Assembly: GCA_039973685.1 (NCBI GenBank)
Contig: JBDWKL010000053.1
Coordinates: 1 to 64,000 of the forward strand
Reading direction: 5' to 3'
From: Hyphomicrobiales bacterium
GTDB lineage: Bacteria > Pseudomonadota > Alphaproteobacteria > Rhizobiales > JACESI01
DNA length: 64,000 nucleotides
Positions 35,602 to 46,187 of the stretch are shown here, piece after piece. The notes beneath the pieces were generated by a model, which ran no database searches, was not told the origin of the DNA, and saw nothing but the letters and a program-made list of their open reading frames with translations. The number at the start of each line of letters is the position of its first letter. The first letter of the stretch is position 1. Made by a program: the position numbers and the translations under genes.

Positions 35602-36378
35602 TTAAGCAGAATATCGCGCGACCAAACCCGTGGGAAAATCTGCACCAGAGGTAAACTCAAATCGGGGAGCCCGCGCCTTACCATCAAAGGTTGGTAAAAG
35701 GTCTGCCACCCGCCGCGCAATAGCAGAACCAGAATCAACAAACGTCACCTGCCAAGGTGCCAATTTCTCAAACAAGCCAAGCAAAAGTGGATAGTGTGTG
35801 CAAGCAAGAACGATCACATCTGTGCGGCGCTCATCTTGTTCCTGAAAACACGGCAATATCTCGCGAAAAATATCATCCTCATCAATTGGCTCACCTGCCA
35901 TATGTTGATCAGCAAGGGCTGCCAGATGGGGGGAACCAACAAGAGTAATGTCTTGGTGGGTTGCAAATGTATCAATCAACGCTTGCGTATAATCCCGCTT
36001 CACTGTGCCAGGTGTTGCAAGCACAGAAATCATGCCATTTTTTGAAAGGTTTGCCGCAGGTTTAATAGCAGGAACAGTGCCAACGAACTCAATATCATGG
36101 GCTTCTCTCAAAACGGGCAGAAGCGCGGTTGAGGCTGTATTACAGGCAATCACAGCAATGTCAGGCTTAAAGCGTTCGATCAACGTCGCCATCGTCTCAG
36201 CACAATGATCAATCAGCGCACTTTCTTCCCAATCACCGTAAGGAAAGCCAACATCATCAGCCACATAGACATGATTGCAGTTTGGCAAAGCTTCGCGCAG
36301 ATGTTGAAACACCGACAAGCCGCCAAAACCAGAATCAAAGGTTAGAACCGTTTTGGCCTCCCCCTGCACGTCACTCAT
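35602..36378 (-). CDS. murI: Glutamate racemase
   Basis: The 258-residue enzyme makes D-glutamate for peptidoglycan. The two catalytic cysteines are in IACNTAST and LACTHYPLL, and the N-terminal TFDSGFGGLSV holds the first active-site Asp. I use the ATG at 36378, which overlaps the end of the upstream trmJ-like gene by eight bases and suggests translational coupling. A longer frame starts at 36402. Confidence 0.96.
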   Translation of the reverse strand: MSDVQGEAKTVLTFDSGFGGLSVFQHLREALPNCNHVYVADDVGFPYGDWEESALIDHCAETMATLIERFKPDIAVIACNTASTALLPVLREAHDIEFVGTVPAIKPAANLSKNGMISVLATPGTVKRDYTQALIDTFATHQDITLVGSPHLAALADQHMAGEPIDEDDIFREILPCFQEQDERRTDVIVLACTHYPLLLGLFEKLAPWQVTFVDSGSAIARRVADLLPTFDGKARAPRFEFTSGADFPTGLVARYSA

Positions 36379-37207
36379 CGCTCGTGTTGCCTTCTTCTTC
36401 ATCCTTATTAAGAGCCGCTAAATCTGCCAACTGCCCGCGTGTCTTGCGCCGATCCAGTGCTGCAATCACCCCACGAAAATTTCTTGCTTCAATTTGGGTG
36501 AAGTTCGCTTTTGATAAGGTAAGACGTAAATTTTGGGTCAAAGGCTCCCGCCGCCCTTCTGGATAAAAATAATCCACGCGGTCCAGCGCCTCAACCATGT
36601 GATCAAGCAGTCCAACCATATCTTCACGGGTCGCTGGTTCAATTTCGCGGGTTTCAAAGCCGATTTCCACATCCACAGCATCATGAGCGCGTTTGGTCTG
36701 CATCCACTCATAAGACATCAACAACACAGCTTGCGCGATATTGAGCGAGGCAAAAGCTGGATTAACAGGAAATGTGACGATTTCATTTGAAAGGCCAACT
36801 TCCCAGTTTTTAAGCCCCCAACGTTCGCGACCAAATAAAATACCGCATTTTTCCCCCTGCTGCTCTCGCTTTAACAAGCCTTCGGCGGCGGCCCGTGGTT
36901 CTGAGACAGCTTTGTTCATGTCACGCTCTCGCGCCGTTGTTGCCAGCACAAAATGAAGATCCGCAATCGCCTCTTCCAGCGTTTCGAAAACCTGAACACT
37001 ATCAATAACATGATGCGCTCCGCTGGCCGCATTGCGTGCGGGTTCAGACGGCCAACCGTCACGCGGATTGACCAATCGCAAGTCAGACAATCCAAAATTT
37101 GCCATAGCGCGTGCCGCAGTACCAATATTTTCGCCTAATTGCGGCTCGACGAGAATGACCACAGGTCCGCCCGTTAGCAGTGTTTTGTCTTTTGCTGTGC
37201 CTGACAT
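36371..37207 (-). CDS. trmJ: TrmJ-type tRNA (cytidine/uridine-2'-O) methyltransferase
   Basis: The 278-residue SPOUT-class enzyme has the knot motifs [39 protein letters not shown] and [14 protein letters not shown], in the order of TrmJ, which methylates the 2'-O of residue 32 in tRNA. The C-terminal extension with SQ-like helical content also suits TrmJ over TrmL. I take the ATG at 37207 (MSGTAKD), which has AAGG about eight bases upstream; ATG at 37213 and longer frames are less likely. A relaxed annotation would be TrmH family RNA methyltransferase. Confidence 0.88.
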   Translation of the reverse strand: MSGTAKDKTLLTGGPVVILVEPQLGENIGTAARAMANFGLSDLRLVNPRDGWPSEPARNAASGAHHVIDSVQVFETLEEAIADLHFVLATTARERDMNKAVSEPRAAAEGLLKREQQGEKCGILFGRERWGLKNWEVGLSNEIVTFPVNPAFASLNIAQAVLLMSYEWMQTKRAHDAVDVEIGFETREIEPATREDMVGLLDHMVEALDRVDYFYPEGRREPLTQNLRLTLSKANFTQIEARNFRGVIAALDRRKTRGQLADLAALNKDEEEGNTSDE

Positions 37208-37367
37208 TTCCATTACCTTGATCAAGATTGAGGTGGGTTTAACAAAGCCAATCGTCAGAACCAACAGATTTTTGACTAAAGAGGTCTTTCAGCAAAGCCT
37301 TTGCTTTGTTATAGGGGGGGCGAAACAAGCCTGCATCTCCTCGCAGGCAGCGCCAAAGAGGTATATT

Positions 37368-38579
37368 ATGGATAAAATTAAGGTAGCAAACCCAGTCGTC
37401 GAGCTAGACGGCGACGAGATGACACGGATCATTTGGGCATTCATCAAAGAAAAGCTCATTCACCCGTATCTCGATGTGGACCTTCACTACTACGACCTCG
37501 GTGTTGAAGAACGTGATCGTACAGATGACCAAATCACAATCGATTCGGCTGAAGCCATCAAAAAGTATGGCGTTGGCATCAAATGCGCGACCATCACACC
37601 AGATGAAGGCCGTGTTGAAGAGTTTAACCTCAAGCAAATGTGGCGTTCGCCAAACGGCACAATCCGTAACATTCTTGGTGGCGTTATTTTCCGCGAGCCT
37701 ATCATCTGCGAAAACGTTCCTCGTTTGGTTCCAGGCTGGACACAGCCAGTGATTGTTGGCCGCCACGCATTTGGTGATCAATACCGCGCGACGGATTTCA
37801 AATTCCCAGGCAAAGGCAAAATCACCATGAAGTTCGTTGGTGAAGATGGCACAGAAGAAGAATACGACATCTTTGATGCCCCTTCTTCAGGTATCGCAAT
37901 GGGCATGTACAACCTTGATAACTCAATCGTTGATTTCGCCCGCGCTTCATTGAACTACGGCCTTCAGCGCAATGTGCCTGTATACCTTTCAACGAAGAAC
38001 ACCATCATGAAAATTTATGACGGTCGTTTCAAAGACATCTTTGAAGAAATCTACCAAGCAGAATTCAAAGAAAAATTTGACGCTGCTGGCATCATCTACG
38101 AACACCGTTTGATTGATGACATGGTTGCATCAAACCTTAAATGGTCTGGTGGTTATGTTTGGGCTTGTAAAAACTATGATGGCGATGTGCAGTCTGACAC
38201 GGTTGCTCAAGGCTTCGGTTCACTCGGTCTCATGACATCTGTATTGATGACGCCAGACGGCAAAACTGTGGAAGCAGAAGCAGCCCACGGCACAGTGACA
38301 CGTCACTACCGTCAGCACCAAAAAGGTGAAGAAACATCGACCAACTCAATCGCTTCCATCTTCGCTTGGACACGTGGCCTTGCTCACCGTGCCAAACTTG
38401 ATGAGAACGAAAAATTGGCGAAGTTTGCTAAAACTCTTGAAGAGGTTTGCGTCAACACAGTTGAAACAGGCTTTATGACAAAAGACTTGGCTTTGTTGAT
38501 CGGCCCAGATCAGCCATGGCTCTCAACAATCGGCTTCCTTGATAAAGTTGATGAGAACCTTCAAAAAGCAATGAGCTAA
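37368..38579 (+). CDS. icd: NADP-dependent isocitrate dehydrogenase
   Basis: The 403-residue TCA-cycle enzyme is of the eukaryote-like homodimeric type (IDH1 class) usual in alphaproteobacteria. It opens with [18 protein letters not shown], has the substrate-binding [17 protein letters not shown] and the metal-binding region [25 protein letters not shown] in outline. The ATG at 37368 gives the normal N-terminus; the frame extends far upstream over the divergent trmJ gene without homology. A run of seven G lies 47 bases before the start. Confidence 0.97.
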   Translation: MDKIKVANPVVELDGDEMTRIIWAFIKEKLIHPYLDVDLHYYDLGVEERDRTDDQITIDSAEAIKKYGVGIKCATITPDEGRVEEFNLKQMWRSPNGTIRNILGGVIFREPIICENVPRLVPGWTQPVIVGRHAFGDQYRATDFKFPGKGKITMKFVGEDGTEEEYDIFDAPSSGIAMGMYNLDNSIVDFARASLNYGLQRNVPVYLSTKNTIMKIYDGRFKDIFEEIYQAEFKEKFDAAGIIYEHRLIDDMVASNLKWSGGYVWACKNYDGDVQSDTVAQGFGSLGLMTSVLMTPDGKTVEAEAAHGTVTRHYRQHQKGEETSTNSIASIFAWTRGLAHRAKLDENEKLAKFAKTLEEVCVNTVETGFMTKDLALLIGPDQPWLSTIGFLDKVDENLQKAMS

Positions 38580-38585
38580 TAGCTC

Positions 38586-38647
38586 AGCTTCGAATACCCG
38601 AAGCTTTTGATATACAAAATAAAACACCGCCTTTATGGCGGTGTTTT
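38586..38647. terminator. Tandem terminator after icd
   Basis: A first hairpin pairs AGCTTCG (38586-38592) with CGAAGCT (38599-38605) and is followed by TTT. A second pairs AAAACACCGCC (38621-38631) with GGCGGTGTTTT (38637-38647). The second lies between convergent genes and can terminate both. Confidence 0.88.
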
Positions 38648-38892
38648 TATTTATTCAAAACGATATTGCCTATGAGTTTTTCAATCTGCTTGTCACTCAA
38701 CTTAATATCTTGATCAATTTGTTTTTGACTGCGGTCTTTTTTAAGTGAATCGCGAACTGTCGATTTAATTTTGATCACATTTTTTGATTTAACTGGCAAA
38801 AAAGTAAACTCGGCAACCTTGAAATCAGCCAATGAAATGCTGGGATACAGCAAAGAACTAACGACAAAACTCATTACAACGATACGTTTCAT
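38647..38892 (-). CDS. Small secreted protein, unknown function
   Basis: The 81-residue product has a signal peptide (MKRIVVMSFVVSSLLYPSISLA, about residues 1-22) and a mature part that is very rich in Lys and Ile, with a likely helical C-terminus (SDKQIEKLIGNIVL). I use the ATG at 38892, preceded by AGGA; the longer frame to 38919 would disrupt the signal peptide. No family recognised. It ends at the icd terminator. Confidence 0.68.
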   Translation of the reverse strand: MKRIVVMSFVVSSLLYPSISLADFKVAEFTFLPVKSKNVIKIKSTVRDSLKKDRSQKQIDQDIKLSDKQIEKLIGNIVLNK

Positions 38893-39037
38893 TTCTATTC
38901 CTACGAGACTTTCCAACAATTCACAGATCGACGATGCATCAACGCGCTATTTGTTAGCTGAATAACTCTAATGCATCAACTCAACAGTTGGCTTAGCGTC
39001 TCTTTCTCAATTTAGGAAAGTTGGTTTTGTAACAACC

Positions 39038-41692
39038 TCAAAGCATCAAGCGAATTGCTTCAACAGCTGCTTCTGCTTTTTCTGCATCAGGACCACCGGC
39101 TTGTGCCATATCAGGTCGGCCACCGCCACCTTTGCCACCGAGTGCTTCAGAGCCTGCACGGACCAAATCTACAGCGCTAAATTTGTCTGTTAGATCTGAT
39201 GTCACGCCGACGACGATGCCAGCTTTACCATCTTCAGAAACACCAACAAGCGCAACGACACCAGACCCTAGCGTCTGCTTGGCTTCGTCAACAATGCCCT
39301 TCAGCTCTTTCGGCGCAATACCCTGCACAACACGACCAATAAACTGAGTTCCATTGACGTCCACAGGCTTGTCATCCGTCTGCCCTGCTCCGCCTGAAAG
39401 GGCCAATTGCTTCTTGGCATCTTTCAACTCTTTTTCAAGGCGTTTGCGTTCTTCAACAAGGGTTGAAATGCGCGATGATACATCGCCCACACCGACCTTC
39501 AGCAAGGAGGCAATTTCTTTGAGTTGGCGATCTTGTGCGCCAAATTCTTCACGGGCGCGATCTGCTGTGAGAGCTTCTAAACGACGAACGCCTGCAGCGC
39601 TTGCCGATTCTTGCACGAGTTTCACAAGACCAATATCGCCGGTGCGTTTTACATGGGTGCCGCCGCATAATTCGAGCGAATAAATGTCGCCTGCCTTATC
39701 GCCTTCATCCACAAGCCCCATGGATACGACACGAACTTCGTCGCCATATTTTTCACCAAACAGCGCCATAGCGCCCGCTTCAATCGCATCATCCACAGCC
39801 ATGACGCGAGTGGAAACCTCAGCATTTTGCAAGATGATGTTATTGGCGATTTCTTCTACGCGGATGAGCTCTTCTTCGCTCATTGGTTTTGGATGCGAGA
39901 AATCAAACCGCAGTCGCTCATCAGAGACAAGCGAACCTTTTTGAGCCACATGGTCACCCAGCACTTCGCGCAAGGCTTCGTGTACTAAGTGAGTGGCAGA
40001 GTGATTTGCCCGAACGCGGGTTCTGCGCTGATGATCGACATCAAGCTCCACGGCATCATCAATGGACAACGCACCGCTTTCCATTTTGCCGTGATGAACG
40101 AAAACACCATCAGCTTTCTTTTGCGTATCGGTTACGCGGAAAAGATTGTCGCCAACGCGAACAGAACCATGATCACCAACCTGACCACCCGATTCCCCGT
40201 AGAACGGTGTTTGGTTGAAGATGATCGCGCCGCTATCACCAGCATTAAGCGTTGAAACTTCTGCCCCATCTTTGACGATGGCCGTCACAACGGCTTCTGC
40301 CTGTTCCATTTCGTAGCCCAAGAATTCAGTGACACCGAGGCGTTCACGCAGGGTGAGCCAAATAGTCTCCGCCGCTGCATCACCAGACCCCGACCAAGAG
40401 GCGCGCGCTTCTGCTTTTTGACGCTCCATCGCCGTTTTAAAGCCATCAAGGTCGACGTCAATTTCACGGGCACGCAAAGCATCTTGCGTTAGATCAAGTG
40501 GAAAACCATATGTGTCATAGAGTTTGAAGGCTGTCTCACCGTCTAGCTCATCACCAGCGCTGAAGCTTGATGTTGCATCATCAAGCAAGCCAAGGCCGCG
40601 CGACAATGTTTTGCGGAAACGTTCTTCTTCAAGCTTCAATGTTTCAGTGATCAATGCTTCACCGCGCACCAATTCTGGATAGGCCTGCCCCATCTCAGAA
40701 ATGAGCGTTGGAACCAAGCGATAGACAAGTGGATCCTTCGAACCAAGCAAGTGAGCATGGCGCATGGCACGGCGCATGATACGACGAAGCACATAGCCGC
40801 GCCCTTCATTGGAAGGCAACACACCATCTGCAATCAAAAAGCTAGTCGCCCGCAAATGGTCAGCGATGACCCGGTGGCTTGCTTGTGTTTCGCCCTCGGC
40901 CTTAACGCCGGTTAGATCAACGGATGCTGCGATTAACGATTGGAATAAATCCGTGTCGTAATTGTCGTGCTTTCCTTGCAAAAGCGCTGCAATACGTTCA
41001 AGGCCCATGCCCGTATCAATGGACGGTTTTGGCAGATCGATGCGCTCATCTTTTGAAATTTGTTCATATTGCATGAACACCAAATTCCAAATCTCGATGA
41101 AGCGGTCGCCATCTTCTTCTGCACTGCCGGGAGGTCCGCCCCAAATATGATCGCCGTGATCATAAAAAATTTCCGAGCAAGGACCGCAAGGCCCTGTTTC
41201 GCCCATTGACCAAAAATTGTCTGACGTGGCGATGCGGATGATGCGCTCTTCTGGCAGGCCCGCAATTTTTTGCCAAAGTTTAAATGCTTCATCGTCATCG
41301 TGATAGACGGTCACGAGCAAACGGTCTTTGTTGATTTCAAAATCGCGGGTGATCAAATTCCACGCATGTTCGATCGCTTGGTCTTTGAAATAATCTCCGA
41401 ATGAGAAATTACCCAGCATTTCAAAAAATGTATGATGGCGAGCGGTATATCCGACATTATCAAGGTCGTTATGCTTACCGCCAGCGCGCACGCATTTTTG
41501 CGATGTTGCAGCTCTTGGGTAAGTGGGTTTTTCAAGGCCAGTAAAATAATTCTTGAACGGCACCATGCCCGCATTAGTGAACATCAAGGTTGGATCGTTG
41601 CGTGGAACCAATGGTCCAGAGTTGACCACTTCATGGCCCTCACCGCCGAAATAAGACAGGAAGCCTTTTCTAATATCGTTGACACCCGTCAT
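39038..41692 (-). CDS. alaS: Alanyl-tRNA synthetase
   Basis: The 884-residue enzyme has every expected part. The class II catalytic core comes first ([36 protein letters not shown]). The editing domain follows, with the zinc-type [16 protein letters not shown] and [13 protein letters not shown]. Last is the C-terminal domain with the [16 protein letters not shown] motif. The ATG at 41692 gives the family N-terminus and has GGAG 11 bases upstream; a TTG at 41722 is in frame but unlikely. It lies downstream of recA on the same strand, a common alphaproteobacterial order. Confidence 0.97.
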   Translation of the reverse strand: MTGVNDIRKGFLSYFGGEGHEVVNSGPLVPRNDPTLMFTNAGMVPFKNYFTGLEKPTYPRAATSQKCVRAGGKHNDLDNVGYTARHHTFFEMLGNFSFGDYFKDQAIEHAWNLITRDFEINKDRLLVTVYHDDDEAFKLWQKIAGLPEERIIRIATSDNFWSMGETGPCGPCSEIFYDHGDHIWGGPPGSAEEDGDRFIEIWNLVFMQYEQISKDERIDLPKPSIDTGMGLERIAALLQGKHDNYDTDLFQSLIAASVDLTGVKAEGETQASHRVIADHLRATSFLIADGVLPSNEGRGYVLRRIMRRAMRHAHLLGSKDPLVYRLVPTLISEMGQAYPELVRGEALITETLKLEEERFRKTLSRGLGLLDDATSSFSAGDELDGETAFKLYDTYGFPLDLTQDALRAREIDVDLDGFKTAMERQKAEARASWSGSGDAAAETIWLTLRERLGVTEFLGYEMEQAEAVVTAIVKDGAEVSTLNAGDSGAIIFNQTPFYGESGGQVGDHGSVRVGDNLFRVTDTQKKADGVFVHHGKMESGALSIDDAVELDVDHQRRTRVRANHSATHLVHEALREVLGDHVAQKGSLVSDERLRFDFSHPKPMSEEELIRVEEIANNIILQNAEVSTRVMAVDDAIEAGAMALFGEKYGDEVRVVSMGLVDEGDKAGDIYSLELCGGTHVKRTGDIGLVKLVQESASAAGVRRLEALTADRAREEFGAQDRQLKEIASLLKVGVGDVSSRISTLVEERKRLEKELKDAKKQLALSGGAGQTDDKPVDVNGTQFIGRVVQGIAPKELKGIVDEAKQTLGSGVVALVGVSEDGKAGIVVGVTSDLTDKFSAVDLVRAGSEALGGKGGGGRPDMAQAGGPDAEKAEAAVEAIRLML

Positions 41693-41783
41693 TGCACTTA
41701 CGTCTCCAGCTTGCTTGCTCAATTGATCGCAAAATCATGAATGATCAAATGACCATTTTTCTTCTCACTATTCTCAGGCCTAC

Positions 41784-41819
41784 TTCTTAGTAAGAGCCGC
41801 GGGGCTTGTCCACTAAGAA
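41784..41819. other. Structured element upstream of alaS
   Basis: TTCTTAGT (41784-41791) pairs with ACTAAGAA (41812-41819), enclosing a second GC-rich helix around GCCGCGGGGC. It lies about 90 bases before the alaS start, with no T run on either side, so it is not a simple terminator. It may be part of the alaS leader RNA. Confidence 0.45.
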
Positions 41820-41843
41820 CACGCACCAACACCACAAATGAAA

Positions 41844-41878
41844 ACGGGATATGCGTATGATAGCGCATATCCCGTGTT
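41844..41878 (-). terminator. recA terminator
   Basis: ACGGGATATGCG (41844-41855) pairs perfectly over 12 bases with CGCATATCCCGT (41864-41875). Read on the minus strand it follows the recA stop by about 75 bases and is followed by TTT. It separates recA from alaS. Confidence 0.82.
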
Positions 41879-41951
41879 CATCTGGTCTCATTCTTGTTTA
41901 GCCAATGTGTTTAAGCAAGGAACACATTGAGCCATGAAAAAGCTTGTCGCT

Positions 41952-43046
41952 TTATTCCAAATCATCCCCATCAGGACTGTCAACTTCAGGTTCAGGCGAG
42001 CCTTCTTCCAAGAATTTTTCAGCGATTAATCCAGCATTCTGCCTGATCGCCGTTTCAATCTCATTGGCCAAATCAGGATTATCAGTCAGGAACTGTTTCG
42101 AATTTTCTCGTCCCTGCCCTAGCCGTTGACTGTCATAAGAGAACCAAGAACCAGATTTTTCGACAAGCCCTGCTTTCACACCAAGATCAAGCAGCTCGCC
42201 AGTCTTGGAAACGCCTTGGCCATACATGATGTCAAATTCAACTTGCTTGAATGGCGGCGCAACTTTGTTTTTCACCACTTTCACGCGGGTCTGGTTACCT
42301 GTCACCTCATCACGCTCTTTGATCGCGCCAATACGGCGAATGTCCAATCGAACAGATGAATAGAATTTCAGCGCATTACCACCTGTTGTGGTCTCAGGGC
42401 TACCAAACATCACACCGATTTTCATACGAATTTGGTTGATGAAGATCACCATTGTACGCGAGCGCGCAATAGATGCTGTGAGTTTACGAAGCGCTTGGCT
42501 CATCAACCGTGCTTGCAAACCAGGCAGACTATCGCCCATATCGCCTTCAATCTCCGCACGAGGTGTGAGAGCAGCAACAGAATCGATCACCAAAATATCA
42601 ACCGCACCTGAGCGCACCAATGTGTCGGTAATTTCCAAAGCCTGCTCACCTGTATCAGGCTGAGAGATCAAAAGTTCATCAAGATCAACACCAAGCTTGC
42701 GAGCATAAACAGGATCAAGTGCATGTTCCGCATCAACGAAGGCACAAATGCCACCCGTCTTTTGTGCTTCTGCTATGGTATGAAGAGCAAGCGTTGTTTT
42801 ACCAGATGATTCAGGTCCATAAATCTCGATAATACGTCCGCGTGGCAAACCACCAACACCAAGCGCAATATCAAGCCCCAAAGAGCCTGTTGATACTGTT
42901 TCAATATCAAGTTCTGTGCCCGCTTTACCAAGCTTCATAATCGAGCCTTTGCCGAAAGCTCGCTCAATTTGACCTAAAGCCGCATCTAGCGCCTTTGTTT
43001 TATCCATGCTGGTACCTTCCACCAATCGCAATGCATTTTGGCCCAC
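41952..43046 (-). CDS. recA: Recombinase A
   Basis: The 364-residue protein carries the Walker A motif [11 protein letters not shown], the [17 protein letters not shown] segment with Walker B, and loop L2 region [23 protein letters not shown] in outline. RecA drives homologous recombination and LexA cleavage. I start at the GTG at 43046 because AGGGGA lies seven bases upstream and [11 protein letters not shown] fits rhizobial RecA starts. ATG at 43007 is a later alternative. The C-terminal tail is acidic (PDGDDLE), as usual. Confidence 0.97.
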   Translation of the reverse strand: MGQNALRLVEGTSMDKTKALDAALGQIERAFGKGSIMKLGKAGTELDIETVSTGSLGLDIALGVGGLPRGRIIEIYGPESSGKTTLALHTIAEAQKTGGICAFVDAEHALDPVYARKLGVDLDELLISQPDTGEQALEITDTLVRSGAVDILVIDSVAALTPRAEIEGDMGDSLPGLQARLMSQALRKLTASIARSRTMVIFINQIRMKIGVMFGSPETTTGGNALKFYSSVRLDIRRIGAIKERDEVTGNQTRVKVVKNKVAPPFKQVEFDIMYGQGVSKTGELLDLGVKAGLVEKSGSWFSYDSQRLGQGRENSKQFLTDNPDLANEIETAIRQNAGLIAEKFLEEGSPEPEVDSPDGDDLE

Positions 43047-43596
43047 GATAATCCCCTTTATTTTTCACACAAGTTGGTTGTAATCATTTTTCAAGCACTG
43101 CTTGACTTGAGAACAATGTACCACTTTTGTTCTCATTTTACAACACCCATACAAGTTATTGAAATATATGGACTAATATACTTTTATTCATTTTTTGTTC
43201 ACGGTCATTTTCCCCCGCAATTCAGGACAAACAAACCTGTTCATAGTTTCTAAAACACACGCCAACACCTAAGAAGCCTGCGTTTGCCTCATGCCTTACG
43301 ATCAAACATGTGAATTGGGCCAGAGAATCAGTATAAATTTTGGTTGTTCGCAATGATGCTCCGCCGTTAAAGCATTGAGGCAAAACTTGATTGGCGTCCG
43401 ATCGCCTGCACGATGATCATACAAAGGGCTCTTTTTAGTGAACAATTTTGAATGCGCTAAGCTTAAATGCCTGCTTTGTGTGCATGACATTAGATTGATG
43501 GTGAGATAATAACGATTGTGCCAATTTCTGCTTCTTGTGATAATGAGGAAATGATAACCCTTATTCTCAGCGACTAAAGGGCTTCTAGAATATTTC
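43047..43596. other. Long intergenic region between recA and the radical SAM gene
   Basis: About 550 bases with no credible gene; a 98-codon frame here has no protein-like features. It holds the putative LexA box near recA and, further right, the promoter region for the radical SAM gene. The middle is A/T-rich. No RNA gene was recognised. Confidence 0.55.
43111..43132. promoter_or_regulatory. Putative LexA (SOS) box upstream of recA
   Basis: GTAC (43118-43121), seven bases, then GTTC (43129-43132) differs by one base from the alphaproteobacterial LexA consensus GTTC-N7-GTTC. A GAAC at 43111-43114 makes the wider site GAGAACA ... TGTTCTC symmetrical. It lies about 65 bases before the recA start, where an operator would be expected. 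Confidence 0.55.
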
Positions 43597-44601
43597 ATGG
43601 AAAATTTGACTTATAAAGATGCGTTGCAAGACGATGAGAAGACAGAACCAACGGAAACAGCCCTTGTAAAACGTCCGGCTGAGAAGTTTGTTGACCCCTA
43701 TATCACTGCAAAAGGGGAAGAGCGTGGCTTTGTGGATTTGAACACTCTCGATACGCTGTGGATCAACACCGGCACCCTTTGCAACATTGAATGCGTGAAT
43801 TGCTATATCGAATCGTCGCCCCGCAACGATCGTCTAGTCTACATCACCCATGATGAGGTTCTCGCCTATCTTGATGAGATCAAAAGCGACAAGCTTGGCA
43901 CGAAGGAAATTGGCATAACCGGCGGCGAACCGTTTATGAACCGCGACATTCTCAAGATCATGACATCTTGCTTAGAGCGCGGATTTAACCTGATTGTCCT
44001 CACAAACGCCATGCGCCCTATGATGCGCTTTACCGAGCAGCTAATTGAGTTGAACGAGCGCTTTGGCGACCAGCTAACGCTACGCATCTCCGTCGATCAC
44101 TATTCGCCTGAACTGCACGAAGAAGAACGTGGCCCCAAAACATGGGAACCGATGCTCAAGGGCCTCACATGGCTCTCTCATAACAAGTTTAATATCGACA
44201 TTGCTGGCCGCACCCGCTGGGGCGAAGATGAAGACGAACTTCGTGCTGGCTATGCAGGCTTATTTACTGAGAATGATATTCAATTAGACGCATCAAGCCG
44301 CAAGCAACTGGTGCTCTTTCCTGAGATGGAACCAAACAAAGAAGTACCGGAAATCACCAACGAATGCTGGGGCATTTTGAACGTGGATCCCAAGTCTATC
44401 ATGTGCGCAAGCTCACGCATGGTTGTGAAGCGCAAAGGGGCGGACAAACCTGCCGTTATCGCCTGCACATTGCTTCCTTATGAAGATGAATTTGAATTCG
44501 CTTCAACCTTGAAAGAAAGCAGCAAACGGGTGCAGCTCAATCATTCGTTTTGTTCGAAATTCTGTGTGCTTGGCGGTGGTGCTTGTAGCGTTTCAGAATA
44601 G
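43597..44601 (+). CDS. Orphan radical SAM protein
   Basis: The 334-residue protein has the radical SAM cluster motif CNIECVNC (C-x3-C-x2-C, about residues 62-69), the GITGGEPFMN glycine motif for SAM and FNLIVLTNAM, so it can generate the 5'-deoxyadenosyl radical. The C-terminal part has further cysteines (ECWGILN, MCASS, IACTLLPY and FCSKFCVLGGGAC), suggesting an auxiliary iron-sulfur cluster of SPASM/twitch type. The N-terminal 50 residues are an acidic extension. There is no adjacent peptide precursor or partner enzyme. Substrate unknown. Confidence 0.87.
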   Translation: MENLTYKDALQDDEKTEPTETALVKRPAEKFVDPYITAKGEERGFVDLNTLDTLWINTGTLCNIECVNCYIESSPRNDRLVYITHDEVLAYLDEIKSDKLGTKEIGITGGEPFMNRDILKIMTSCLERGFNLIVLTNAMRPMMRFTEQLIELNERFGDQLTLRISVDHYSPELHEEERGPKTWEPMLKGLTWLSHNKFNIDIAGRTRWGEDEDELRAGYAGLFTENDIQLDASSRKQLVLFPEMEPNKEVPEITNECWGILNVDPKSIMCASSRMVVKRKGADKPAVIACTLLPYEDEFEFASTLKESSKRVQLNHSFCSKFCVLGGGACSVSE

Positions 44602-44631
44602 CTGCACTATCAATTTGATCAGATGAAGTCG

Positions 44632-45963
44632 TTACGAGCGAACAACAGGTGTCGCCGTTAAAAACCGCAAGACTGTGCCATCAAGGCCGGTCAGGCGTTT
44701 TGCGCTGGTTGCAAGCAGCAAAGCCATCAACACCAGTGAAAATGTTGCGCCAATTGCCGCCCCATAAATGCCCCATATAGGAACCAACACCACAAAACCA
44801 ACAAGGCGTGTTGCGACACTAATTGCGAGCGCTTTCAGATAGTTCTTCTCATATCCAGTTACCATCAAAATAACAGGAGAGGCACCAATCGCTGTAACGC
44901 TTGCGGTGCCGAGACACAAAACCATCAACACACCATAAAATTCAACATATTCAGCACCAAATATACCAAGTGCCCACTCACCTAGAACTGCGACACACAA
45001 CAAACCACCCAAGACAATTAAGCCCGTCATAAAGGCCATGGTTTTAAGGGTTTGCGCCATCTCGTTTTCAAGCTTGTGATAATAGTTATGCGGGATCTTT
45101 TTGGAACCGAACGCATGCATAGCAGAAGCTGCTGTTAAAAATACATTCGCTAATCTAGTCGCAATAAAGTAGATGCCTGCAGCCATAGGGTTCATCAAGA
45201 TACCAAGCAAAACAACATCAAGATATTGATTAGAGCTTTCTAGCAAGCTGGCGCCCCAAAGACTTACAGATGTAGAGCGCCACTTTTTAAAGTCGTAACC
45301 GGCTTTTGCCTCCAAAACGGCAGGGAAATCTCTTTTGATTCTAAAGTAGACTGCGGTCAAAAGACCAATCACGCCCACAAAGTTCGAACCAGCCATAATG
45401 AATAAAATACTGGTGTTAGAAAAATCCCCAAGGAAGAAAAGGGACAAACCCAATACAATGATAACAGGGGCCAGCACGAGAATATCTCGATTACCATCAC
45501 CAACAAGAACACCAAAAACAACGCGCCCTATATGAGTGGTAAATGCTAAGAGGGTCAAACTGGCAACAAAAAGCCCAACAGCCACGCCAAGCCCTGCACT
45601 TTCTGACACCCCAAAATAAGTACCAAGAACAATGCCCGCTAACGCCCCGCCAAACAAACAAGTGAAAAATCCTGAAAGGATGCCTCCCTTGACCATCGAT
45701 GAATTATTGGATGCTCCATGTTCATTCCAGATGCGAATGACCATCATTTCCTGACCAAAGGCTGCAAGCACCATCATCATGGACGCTGCGCTCAAAATAA
45801 TGGCGAATGTACCAAATTCATCACCTGAACGGGTGTTGGAGGCCAAAGAAAACAACAAAAAGGAACAAGCTGCAGCGCACGCTTTCAACAAAACAGCAGA
45901 AACGATCCCTACCAGGTTCTCGTTTTTGGTGGCTTTCATGATAGGTCGAAAGGTTCGGTTCAT
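44632..45963 (-). CDS. Polysaccharide/O-antigen flippase-like membrane protein
   Basis: The 443-residue protein is almost entirely membrane helices (about twelve hydrophobic stretches) with the overall pattern of Wzx/MATE-type oligosaccharide flippases: an N-terminal segment NLVGIVSAVLLKACAAACSFLLFSLAS and paired helices throughout. It would flip a lipid-linked sugar unit across the inner membrane. No glycosyltransferases are nearby, so the substrate is unknown. ATG at 45963 or 45939 may be the start; neither has a clear ribosome binding site. Confidence 0.82.
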   Translation of the reverse strand: MNRTFRPIMKATKNENLVGIVSAVLLKACAAACSFLLFSLASNTRSGDEFGTFAIILSAASMMMVLAAFGQEMMVIRIWNEHGASNNSSMVKGGILSGFFTCLFGGALAGIVLGTYFGVSESAGLGVAVGLFVASLTLLAFTTHIGRVVFGVLVGDGNRDILVLAPVIIVLGLSLFFLGDFSNTSILFIMAGSNFVGVIGLLTAVYFRIKRDFPAVLEAKAGYDFKKWRSTSVSLWGASLLESSNQYLDVVLLGILMNPMAAGIYFIATRLANVFLTAASAMHAFGSKKIPHNYYHKLENEMAQTLKTMAFMTGLIVLGGLLCVAVLGEWALGIFGAEYVEFYGVLMVLCLGTASVTAIGASPVILMVTGYEKNYLKALAISVATRLVGFVVLVPIWGIYGAAIGATFSLVLMALLLATSAKRLTGLDGTVLRFLTATPVVRS

Positions 45964-46187
45964 AAACGTAATGCTTTAATTTGGCAGTACTCGACGCATC
46001 TTCAAAAAAGATACGACCCCACACCGCTCGTCCCAAGAACTCAGAACTTACCACCTTAAAGTTAATTATGAGATATACCTGCCTAAACGGGCACCGAAAA
46101 ATTTCAGCTAGGTAAACCAACGCCTAACAAAGCCGTCACATCGACAAACATTCCTAAAAACCTTTGCCGATGTAACTATTTTTTCGA

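Noticed and set aside
37314-37320. G7 run before icd considered as a phase-variation site
   Set aside because: It is non-coding and 47 bases from the start codon, and icd is a core gene. There is no sign of switching.
43302-43598. 98-codon open frame on the minus strand between recA and the radical SAM gene
   Set aside because: It has a low-complexity, Ser/His/Leu-rich translation without domain features, no clear ribosome binding site, and ends inside the recA operator region. It looks like a chance frame in intergenic DNA.
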